In this document: positions 28,601 to 34,906 of the stretch, piece after piece
Layout: every line of letters starts with the position of its first letter
How positions within the stretch are numbered: position 1 is the first letter of the stretch
Source of the DNA: Chloroflexota bacterium
GTDB lineage: Bacteria > Chloroflexota > Dehalococcoidia > SHYB01
Reading direction: 5' to 3'
Assembly: GCA_016875535.1 (NCBI GenBank)
Contig: VGPF01000018.1
Location: 1-41,128, forward strand
DNA: 41,128 bases
Translations under genes and position numbers: made by a program
The notes under the pieces: model-generated
What the model saw: the letters and a program-made list of their open reading frames with translations, nothing else
The model's database searches: none
What the model was told of the DNA's origin: nothing

Positions 28601-28967
28601 GAGCCGCACGCCGGGCCCGCTGGAACCAGGGATGCTGATCGGAGGTGTGGTTGACCACCAGCTCCGTGATCACGTTCAGGCCGCGGCGATTCGCCTCCGC
28701 CAGGAACGTCTTGAAGTCATGAAGGTCACCATAGATCGGATTCACCGCTTTGTAGTCCGCGATGTCATACCCCTCGTCACGCAAGGGTGAGGGATAGAAG
28801 GGGAGCAACCAGAGCGCGGTGACGCCCAAGTCTTGCAGGTAATCCAGCTTCGCGGTCAGCCCGTTGAAATCACCTACGCCATCACCCTTGTTATCAAAGA
28901 ATGACCGTACGTGGACTTCGTATATGATTGCGTCGCGATACCAACCCGGCCTATGTACATCAGACAT
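25662..28967 (-). CDS. treS: trehalose synthase-maltokinase fusion (TreS-Mak/Pep2)
   Basis: An 1101-residue bifunctional enzyme. Residues 1 to about 560 are GH13 trehalose synthase, which interconverts trehalose and maltose: Asp205 (GLRLDAVPYLYE), Glu247 (LLAEANQWP) and Asp313 (RNHDELTLEM) are in place. Residues about 575-1101 are maltokinase, opening with RQRWFGGKAR; HGDYHLGQ (956-963) and DFEGEPAR (975-982) are the phosphotransfer and metal motifs. Together they turn trehalose into maltose-1-phosphate, the GlgE substrate. Such fusions are known in several phyla. The start overlaps the glgE stop by one base (TGATG). Confidence 0.97.
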   Translation of the reverse strand: MSDVHRPGWYRDAIIYEVHVRSFFDNKGDGVGDFNGLTAKLDYLQDLGVTALWLLPFYPSPLRDEGYDIADYKAVNPIYGDLHDFKTFLAEANRRGLNVITELVVNHTSDQHPWFQRARRAAPGSSDRNFYVWSDTPDKYKEARIIFKDFEKSNWTKDEVAGAYYWHRFYAHQPDLNFENPAVKKAVFDAMNFWLKMGVSGLRLDAVPYLYEKEGTNCENLPQTHAFLRDLRRHVDAHFKGRMLLAEANQWPEDAAAYFGAGDECHVNFHFPLMPRLFMAIRLEDSFPIQDILEQTPTIPEGCQWAVFLRNHDELTLEMVTEEERDYMWRIYAQDPKARLNLGIRRRLAPLMNNDRRKIELMNVLLFSMPGTPVLYYGDEIGMGDNYLLHDRNGVRTPMQWDASLNAGFSSAPAERLYLPVITESEYHYQSVNVAAQQANPDSLLHWVKRLIAVRKGSKALGRGAPEFLETGNRKVLAFLSRSEGESVLVVGNLSRASQQVSLSDSRLRGGSLVDLLSGTRFTTHSSGTLSLTLAPYGYFLLSLKPKALERIRFSDTPAAQATLTISKSWRDVFAPGNRAVLADALTGFIERQRWFGGKARVVQAAQVEDVIAVDDGSAIVIIGMKYVQGESERYQVPVAFDSGATARAIVRDALQSVVAWVKGSGSKAEGVLYDALLKGGFAKRLVVAIDVGESFAAERGDIGCIAEGQFATALGAPDTLPQPTLALGEQSNTSVFFGKRAVLKLFRRLEPGVNPDLEIGRFLAERTTFDAVPRLAGAVEYRREGQESTTLAIIHGFVGNKGDAWKFTQDAIEEFHRRVLEGGTSSAPSALSSGRLLAFARRSSPAALAKYAGGYLSAVSQLGRRTGELHLALASEPSLAAFTPEPFGTIYQQSLYQSMRGGGLQTLALLRGRIGTLPRAVQRQAKAFLEMEDALLARFEMVTKLEDGGMRIRVHGDYHLGQVLWTGDDFVVIDFEGEPARAIGWRRLKRSPLKDVAGMLRSLDYAATVSSRQLPKAQASRLQGWTKAWRFWAQATFLDAYLKAMKGSGLLPQSEREMAVLLEALLLEKALYEIEYELNNRPDWVEVPLAGALHLLTGGA

Positions 28968-30976
28968 CAGATCCCCTCCATCGCTGGAAGCCGTGTCACG
29001 CGAAAGATGTGCGCCGGGGACTGTGCGGGGTCAAGCTTGAAGTAGTTGCGCCTTCCCTGCCAACGGTAGCGCGAACCATCGAGGAGATCATGCACCTCGA
29101 ACGGCTCCCCCTCCACAAGGCCTAAAGCCTTCAGATCCAGATGCACCCATCCCTCATGAACATGTGCAGGATGCAGGTTGAGCACCGTGAGCACAACATT
29201 GCGCCCATCCTCGGAGGCTTTGCTATAGCAGAGCACGTCGCTGCTATCAGTCTCGTGGAAACACAGCGACCAATCGCTCTGGAGCGCAGGGTTGTGCTTG
29301 CGTATCGCATTCACTGTGCCGATGAACCCGCTGATGGAGCCCTGTTGCTGCAGGTTCCAGTGCTTGATCTCGTACTTCTCAGAATCAAGATACTCCTCGC
29401 TCTTCGGCTCCCGAGGCTTGTGCAGGCATAGCTCATAGGCAGGGCCGTAGATGCCGCAGTTCGCGCCCAAGGTCGCGGCCAGGGCGTAGCGGACGCGAAA
29501 GGCTGCGGGGCGGCCCTGTTGAAGGTACTCATGCAGGATGTCAGGGGTGTTCGGCCAGAGATTCGGACGGAAGAATTCTCGAACCTTGCTCTTCGTCAAC
29601 TCGGTGAAGTAGTCCTGGATCTCGGTCTTCTCGTTCCGCCAGGTGAAATAGGTATACGACTGGGTGAACCCTACCTTCGCCAGGCGATACATCACCTTGG
29701 GGCGCGTGAAGGCCTCTGCCAAAAAGATAACGTCCGGGCGCTGGCTCTTCACTTCAGCGATGAGCCACTGCCAAAAACGAAAGGGCTTAGTGTGCGGGTT
29801 GTCCACACGGAAGATGCGCACGCCGTGGCCCACCCAAAAGAGAACAACGTCCTTCACCGCCTCCCAGAGGTCACGCCAGGCTTCCGATTCGAAGTTGAGC
29901 GGGTAGATGTCCTGATATTTTTTTGGCGGGTTCTCCGCATACTGTATCGAGCCGTCGGCGCGCCGCTTGAACCACTCAGGGTGCTCTTTTACCCAGGGAT
30001 GATTAGGGGAACACTGCAGCGCCAGGTCAAAAGCGATCTCCATGCCGTGCTCTTCAGCCTTTGCAACCAGACGGCGAAAGCCCGCAAGATCGCCAAGTTG
30101 AGGGTGGATCGCCGTGTGGCCGCCTTCAGCCGAGCCGATGCCCCACGGACTGCCTGGCTCATCGGGTCCCGCCATTAGGGTATTGTTCTTCCCCTTCCGA
30201 AAGGTCTTGCCGATAGGATGGATCGGTGGGAAGTAGAGCACGTCAAAGCCCATCCCTGCGATGTACGGGAGGCGCCTCTCCACATCGGCGAAGGTGCCGT
30301 GGCGGCCCGGCTCCTGGGCAGCCGAGCGGGGGAACATCTCATACCAAGTGCTGAAGCGCGCTTTGACCCGGTCCACCACCACCGCCAGCTCCTTCTCATA
30401 TCTGGTGGCGTGACCGATGTCGACATAACGGGTAGCCAGCGCAGCTAGACGCTCATCAAGGGCAAACTCGGCGCGGGTCTTGAGCGGCGTCGCGCTGGAG
30501 GAAAGGCGTTCCGCCCATTTCTCTAGCGTCTCTTCGTTCTTTCCTTTGGCCCGCGCGCCTGCTTCTCGCAGCAATCGGGCCCCTTCCAGAAGGTCTCCGG
30601 AGACATCCTGCCCCGCCTCAAGGCGCTTCTGCAGGTCGCGTCGCCAGGTGGCAAAGTGGTCAACCCACGCGGCGATGGTGTAGTAGTAGCGGCCCAGCTC
30701 TGTCACTTGGAAGAAGGCCCGCCAGCGGTCGTTCCCCAATTCCTGCATCGGCGCGCGGTGCCAGGTGGCCGTCTGCTCCTTGCGGTGAAAGAGCATGGCG
30801 ATAAGCACGTCATGCCCATCGGCAAAGACATCCGCCTCCACCGCAACGTCTTCCCCGATAACCCGCTTGATGGCGAAATCGCCGCCGTCAATCTCCGGCT
30901 CCACGCCCTCAATGACAACGCGTGTGCGACCAAGCGTAGAGCCGGGGTGCTGTGGGCGGCTAGGCTTCTTCTCCAT
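28967..30976 (-). CDS. glgE: alpha-1,4-glucan:maltose-1-phosphate maltosyltransferase
   Basis: A 669-residue GH13 enzyme that extends alpha-1,4-glucan by two glucoses using maltose-1-phosphate. The N-terminal beta domain and helical insert (about 20-200) come first, then RFSTWYEMFPRSA, the GlgE start of the barrel. Asp392 (FRVDNPHTKPF), Glu421 (FLAEAFTRP) and Asp479 (NTPDIL) keep nearly the spacing of S. coelicolor Asp394, Glu423 and Asp480. It heads the five-gene operon, with overlaps or gaps of 5 bases or less down to the GH57 gene. It is divergent from marC; no clear promoter is seen on this strand. Confidence 0.97.
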   Translation of the reverse strand: MEKKPSRPQHPGSTLGRTRVVIEGVEPEIDGGDFAIKRVIGEDVAVEADVFADGHDVLIAMLFHRKEQTATWHRAPMQELGNDRWRAFFQVTELGRYYYTIAAWVDHFATWRRDLQKRLEAGQDVSGDLLEGARLLREAGARAKGKNEETLEKWAERLSSSATPLKTRAEFALDERLAALATRYVDIGHATRYEKELAVVVDRVKARFSTWYEMFPRSAAQEPGRHGTFADVERRLPYIAGMGFDVLYFPPIHPIGKTFRKGKNNTLMAGPDEPGSPWGIGSAEGGHTAIHPQLGDLAGFRRLVAKAEEHGMEIAFDLALQCSPNHPWVKEHPEWFKRRADGSIQYAENPPKKYQDIYPLNFESEAWRDLWEAVKDVVLFWVGHGVRIFRVDNPHTKPFRFWQWLIAEVKSQRPDVIFLAEAFTRPKVMYRLAKVGFTQSYTYFTWRNEKTEIQDYFTELTKSKVREFFRPNLWPNTPDILHEYLQQGRPAAFRVRYALAATLGANCGIYGPAYELCLHKPREPKSEEYLDSEKYEIKHWNLQQQGSISGFIGTVNAIRKHNPALQSDWSLCFHETDSSDVLCYSKASEDGRNVVLTVLNLHPAHVHEGWVHLDLKALGLVEGEPFEVHDLLDGSRYRWQGRRNYFKLDPAQSPAHIFRVTRLPAMEGI

Positions 30977-31037
30977 ATAGAGATTCCAGCCTATGGCTGT
31001 GGGCCGGAGTCGTCAAGAAGCGCCCCCTGAGAGCCGA

Positions 31038-31067
31038 TTGACCCTGTGCAGGGGCGAATCGTATAGT
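31038..31067 (+). promoter_or_regulatory. sigma70 promoter of the MarC gene
   Basis: TTGACC (31038-31043), an 18-base spacer and TATAGT (31062-31067), 35 bases before the ATG at 31102. AGGAG at 31089-31093 is the ribosome site. Confidence 0.7.
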
Positions 31068-31101
31068 CACTGGGCACAAGCTGCACCTAGGAGCGCCGCC
31101 G

Positions 31102-31701
31102 ATGGACCCCTTCGGGAAGGAATTCCTCCTCGCATTCTTCCCCCTTTTGGTCGCCATTGACGCCATCGGCACGGTCCCCATCCTCCTCGGCATCCTAGAG
31201 TCGGCCTCCCCGCAACAGCGGCGAAGGGCCATCAACATCGCGCTTCTGACCGCCATGGCCGTCGGCCTCGCCTTCCTCTTCCTGGGCCACGCCCTCTTGC
31301 GCTTCCTGGACATCGAAGTGGGTCACTTCGCTATCGCAGGCGGCATTGTCCTGCTTGCCATAGCGTTGGGCGAGCTTGTGGGGACCGGCTTCCTTCGCCA
31401 GCAGCCGCCTGATGTGCGCGAGCTTGCCGCCGTTGTGCCCATCGGGACGCCCCTCACCGCCGGGCCCGGGACCCTCGCCACCCTCCTCGTGCTGACCGAC
31501 CAGTACTCCTACGGAATCGTCGTCTCCGCCTTTGTGGTCAATATCGTCATCGCCTGGATCATCTTCACCTTCGGAACTACCATCGCCCGCTTCCTCGGGA
31601 AAGGAGGCCTGCGCGCCTCTTCCAAGATAGCGGCTCTGCTCCTAGCCGCCATCGCCGTGCGGCTTGCGGTGACGGGCATCAAGGAGAGCTTCGCGATCTA
31701 G
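31102..31701 (+). CDS. MarC-family integral membrane protein
   Basis: A 199-residue protein with about six hydrophobic helices. The MarC/UPF0056 pattern is clear: an N-terminal FFPLLVAIDAIGTVPILLG, the middle IAGGIVLLAIALGEL, and VPIGTPLTAGPGTLATLLV. No transport activity is firmly established for the family, and its former link to multiple antibiotic resistance was not upheld. It is transcribed alone, divergent from glgE and followed by the corA leader. Confidence 0.9.
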   Translation: MDPFGKEFLLAFFPLLVAIDAIGTVPILLGILESASPQQRRRAINIALLTAMAVGLAFLFLGHALLRFLDIEVGHFAIAGGIVLLAIALGELVGTGFLRQQPPDVRELAAVVPIGTPLTAGPGTLATLLVLTDQYSYGIVVSAFVVNIVIAWIIFTFGTTIARFLGKGGLRASSKIAALLLAAIAVRLAVTGIKESFAI

Positions 31702-31743
31702 CTACACGCAGCGGCATACGATTCTGCATCTTGGCTGGAGGCG

Positions 31744-31749
31744 TATAAT
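31744..31749 (+). promoter_or_regulatory. putative -10 box of corA
   Basis: A perfect TATAAT 102 bases before the corA ATG. No good -35 is visible. The start near 31756 would leave a leader of about 95 nt containing the upstream ORF and hairpin. Confidence 0.5.
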
Positions 31750-31799
31750 CGGTTGCTGTCCGCACGTGACGCAGGCGACCAAGGAGCAAATACCCGGCA

Positions 31800-31910
31800 A
31801 TGGATAGCGATGATGATGAAGGTCCTCTATTCCGCTTAGAGGCACGTACGCATGCCCCTCACCGCCTTTTACCTCGCCCCGGATTCGACGCTCCAGAAAA
31901 ACCTCACTGA
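31800..31910 (+). CDS. upstream ORF in the corA leader (candidate leader peptide)
   Basis: A 36-codon ORF beginning MDSDDDEGPLFRLEA and ending at TGA 31908-31910, so it overlaps the first 59 bases of corA in another frame. AAGGAG at 31781-31786 precedes it, at a long 13-base spacing. Five of residues 2-7 are acidic and are followed by Gly-Pro. Its codons 9-15 form the hairpin that hides the corA ribosome site. No homology is known to me; it could be chance. Confidence 0.35.
   Translation: MDSDDDEGPLFRLEARTHAPHRLLPRPGFDAPEKPH
31824..31842 (+). promoter_or_regulatory. hairpin sequestering the corA Shine-Dalgarno
   Basis: CCTCTA (31824-31829) pairs with TAGAGG (31837-31842) over a 7-base loop. 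The 3' arm contains AGAGG, the only ribosome-site-like sequence before corA, nine bases from its ATG. In the folded state translation initiation should be hindered. Confidence 0.5.
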
Positions 31911-32997
31911 AGCTGAGGTCAAGGCCGCCTTCGAATCGAAGCGGGGCCTGCTCTGGGTTGATATCACCAGCACCGACCAGCGCGATGCCCGCTTCCTGGA
32001 AAGCGTCTTCAAGTTCCATCGCCTAGCCATTGAGGACTGCGTTGACCCCTTGGTCCACCCGCCCAAGATCGACGACTTCGAGGAATATCTATTCATCATC
32101 GTCCACGGCATCAACCACCAGGCGGAGTCGGAAGTTGTGGAGACAACGGAGCTTGAGATCTTTCTCGGGCCGCACTTCGTCGTCAGCAACCACAACTTTG
32201 CGATGATGAGCGTTGACGGCGTCCGCCGCCGCGCCGATGAAGACGGCCGCCCCATGCGCTATGGTGCGCAATTCCTCACCCACGCCCTTATAGATGCCGT
32301 CATGGATAACGTGATGCCCACCATTGACCGGATGGCTGAGGTGGCGGAGAAGATCGAAGAGGCCATCGTGGACAACCCGGATCGGGCAACGCTGGACACC
32401 ATCATCGCCCTTCGCCGTTCTACCCTGCGGATCCACCGTGTCATGGCTCCACAGCGGGAAGTGCTGAATCGCATGAGCCGCGGCGAGTTTCCCATTGTCT
32501 CGGCAGAGACGGAGTTCTACTACCGCAACGTCTATGACCACATCGTGCGCATAGAAGACCTGAACCAGACCCTTCGGGAGCGCGCAGATACCGCCCTCTC
32601 GTCCTACTACCTCGCTGTGGCCTACCGCCAAAACGAGATCGTGAAGGTCCTCTCCTTGATCGCCGCCGTCTTCCTTCCCCTGAACCTCATCGCCGGCATC
32701 TACGGGATGAATCTTGTCCTGCCCGGTGAGCATTTCACGTGGGCATTCTATCTGCTCCTGGGTATCATGATCCTGGTGGGCGTAGGAACCGTGGCATGGT
32801 TCGTCTATCGGGGATGGTTCAATTTCCAGTGGTTCCTTTGGGAGCGTGAACCGCCGTCTCTGCTACGCCTCTTCAAGGTCGAGCCGAAGCATTTGAAGCG
32901 CATGGGGGAGACTCGATTGCACACCCCCAACGGGCCGGATCGCCCGCCTGCGGCGCAGCCCCGCGAGCAGAACCCCAAGCCGCCGCTAGACGGCTAG
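31852..32997 (+). CDS. corA: CorA-family divalent metal (Mg/Co) transporter
   Basis: A 381-residue CorA-type channel. The long N-terminal cytoplasmic domain (1 to about 262) carries the alpha/beta fold and the long stalk helix (ALIDAVMDNVMPTIDRM onwards). The pore signature GMN is at 285-287 (LIAGIYGMN), between TM1 (about 263-284) and TM2 (about 297-318). The polar C-terminal extension of about 60 residues, rich in Pro, is longer than usual. CorA forms pentamers that conduct Mg2+. It ends in a CTAG shared with the stop of the convergent phosphorylase gene. Confidence 0.93.
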   Translation: MPLTAFYLAPDSTLQKNLTEAEVKAAFESKRGLLWVDITSTDQRDARFLESVFKFHRLAIEDCVDPLVHPPKIDDFEEYLFIIVHGINHQAESEVVETTELEIFLGPHFVVSNHNFAMMSVDGVRRRADEDGRPMRYGAQFLTHALIDAVMDNVMPTIDRMAEVAEKIEEAIVDNPDRATLDTIIALRRSTLRIHRVMAPQREVLNRMSRGEFPIVSAETEFYYRNVYDHIVRIEDLNQTLRERADTALSSYYLAVAYRQNEIVKVLSLIAAVFLPLNLIAGIYGMNLVLPGEHFTWAFYLLLGIMILVGVGTVAWFVYRGWFNFQWFLWEREPPSLLRLFKVEPKHLKRMGETRLHTPNGPDRPPAAQPREQNPKPPLDG

Positions 32998-34709
32998 ATC
33001 TTCGATTCCGTGTGGTAGGCGTCTAGCACATATTGGCGCACCATCCGCTGGGCGTTGAAGAACGAGCCGTTGAGCGCGATGGCGGAGCGCATCACCTCCG
33101 CATAGCCCTTCGGATTCTGATAGTAGAGCGGCAGAATCGCGCTCTCCAGCTTCCCATAGAGCGATTGCGCCTCCGCGGCATCGTCGCTCTGACCCTCCCA
33201 GCTATCGCCGATGGCCCATCCCGTGACGCCCTCCACATGCCCCTCCACCCACCAGCCGTCCAGTACGCTCAGGCTCGGCACGCCGTTCAGCGCAGCCTTC
33301 ATCCCGCTGGTGCCGGAGGCCTCGAGCGGTTTGCGAGGCGTGTTCAGCCAGAGATCCGTTCCCGAGCACATCAGCTTCCCCATCGCCATGTCATAGCCCT
33401 CCACGTACACCACGGAGACAGCCTCTCCCAACTCGGTCGAAGCATCAACGATGCGACGGATGAGCGATTTCCCTTCTTCATCGCGCGGGTGGGCCTTCCC
33501 TGAGTAGATGACCTGGATCGGCCCGGCCTTCTTCACGATCTTCCGCAGCCGCTCCTCGTCGCTGAAGAGCATGTCGGCGCGCTTATAGCCCGTCGCGCGC
33601 CTGGCGAAGCCGATAGTGAGCTTTTCGGGGTCCAAGCGCCGACCGGTCCTGCGATCCACTTCATCCAGCAGGTCGCGCTTTGCGGCGGCATGGGCCGATT
33701 GGATATTCTCGAGCGGGATCCCCGCGGCATGGCGCAGACAGTTGTTGTCGCGGCGCCATTCGGGAAATTGCTGATCGAACAGTCGGCGGAAGGGCGGTGA
33801 CATCCACGTGACTGCATGGACACCGTTGGTGATGGCGCTGAGGGAGTAGCCGGGGAACATCTCCTGGGCCACTAGGCGGTGGCGCATGGAGACGCCGTTG
33901 ATATGGCGCGAGCAGAAGAGCGCCAGATGGCTCATATTGAGTGAGTGGTTTCGCGCACCGAGGCTCGCCAGCATGTCCGACCACTCTCTGCCGAGCACCT
34001 CATTCGCCAGGCCGATGGAAAACTCATCATGACCAGAGCGCACCGGTGTGTGGGTGGTAAAGATGCACTGCTGGCGCACCGCTTCGATGTCCGCCTTCGT
34101 GGCCGCAGGCCTGCCCTTTCCCACCGTTCGCTCATGCAACAGCGCCAGCGTGAGGAGCGCCGAATGTCCTTCGTTCATGTGATAAACGCTCACCTTTTGG
34201 TAGCCGAGCGCGCGTAACACAGCAACGCCCCCGATGCCGAGAACCACTTCCTGAGCCAGGCGATAGCGGTCATCGCCGCCGTAGAGCGTATCGGTCAGCG
34301 TCCTGTCCCAAGGACTGTTCTCTGGAAGCGCCGTGTCCAGGAAATAGACCGGAACGGCATGACCGGACGCGCCGCGAAGCATGTATCGCCACGCGCGGAC
34401 GGTAACGTGGCGGTCCTCGATCTCGACGACGACCCGGGGCGGCAGCGGCTGGAGGAACTCCTCGGGGAACCATTCTTCGGGCGCTTCCGATTGTGCTCCC
34501 TCGGCAGTCAGCTTTTGGCGAAAGTAGCCCTTGCGATGGAGGAGAGTGATTCCCACCATCGGGACGCCCATATCGGCGGCGGCGCGAAGAGTATCGCCCG
34601 CCAGCACGCCCATCCCCCCGCTGTAGGTCGGCATCCCAGACTCAAGGCCGACTTCCATGGAAAAGTAGGCGATCACGGGCGCCCGAGCGGCGCCCAAATC
34701 TTCATTCAT
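32994..34709 (-). CDS. glgP: alpha-glucan (glycogen) phosphorylase, short GT35 type
   Basis: A 571-residue GT35 phosphorylase that releases glucose-1-phosphate from alpha-1,4-glucan using PLP. N-terminal PVIAYFSMEVGLESGMPTYSGGMGVLAGD and the PLP-lysine block EASGTSGMKAALNG, with Lys471, are clear, as are FARRATGYKRADM and IYSGKAHPRD. It is shorter than the roughly 800-residue GlgP/MalP enzymes and fits the compact type common in archaea, actinobacteria and Chloroflexota. The ATG follows TTGGAG. It is outside the glgE operon, so it can be regulated separately. Confidence 0.95.
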   Translation of the reverse strand: MNEDLGAARAPVIAYFSMEVGLESGMPTYSGGMGVLAGDTLRAAADMGVPMVGITLLHRKGYFRQKLTAEGAQSEAPEEWFPEEFLQPLPPRVVVEIEDRHVTVRAWRYMLRGASGHAVPVYFLDTALPENSPWDRTLTDTLYGGDDRYRLAQEVVLGIGGVAVLRALGYQKVSVYHMNEGHSALLTLALLHERTVGKGRPAATKADIEAVRQQCIFTTHTPVRSGHDEFSIGLANEVLGREWSDMLASLGARNHSLNMSHLALFCSRHINGVSMRHRLVAQEMFPGYSLSAITNGVHAVTWMSPPFRRLFDQQFPEWRRDNNCLRHAAGIPLENIQSAHAAAKRDLLDEVDRRTGRRLDPEKLTIGFARRATGYKRADMLFSDEERLRKIVKKAGPIQVIYSGKAHPRDEEGKSLIRRIVDASTELGEAVSVVYVEGYDMAMGKLMCSGTDLWLNTPRKPLEASGTSGMKAALNGVPSLSVLDGWWVEGHVEGVTGWAIGDSWEGQSDDAAEAQSLYGKLESAILPLYYQNPKGYAEVMRSAIALNGSFFNAQRMVRQYVLDAYHTESKI

Positions 34710-34766
34710 ACGTGCTCCAATTCCAGTCCCTCAACACATATCACAGGCCGGTGGGCCTATAGAGAC

Positions 34767-34783
34767 CAAGCATGCAATGCTTG
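34767..34783. promoter_or_regulatory. 17-bp palindrome, candidate operator
   Basis: A perfect inverted repeat CAAGCAT-GCA-ATGCTTG in the AT-richer divergent region between glgP and the histidine kinase, 58 bases before the glgP start. The size and symmetry suit a dimeric repressor such as a LacI or GntR type; no such regulator gene is in the window. Confidence 0.4.
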
Positions 34784-34906
34784 AGATAGAGATAATGATG
34801 CAAGATCAATTCTGGGGACGATGCTACTTATTGAGGTTTGTGTCGCTAGATTATCGCTGGAAGAAATAGATATGTCATTCTAAGGCCAGGAGAAACCCAC
34901 ACTCGG

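Noticed and set aside
27630-28790. 386-residue plus-strand ORF
   Set aside because: Antisense shadow of the TreS domain; no recognisable protein features.
31750-31851. M-box (Mg2+) riboswitch before corA
   Set aside because: None of the conserved M-box sequence blocks is present and the leader is too short.
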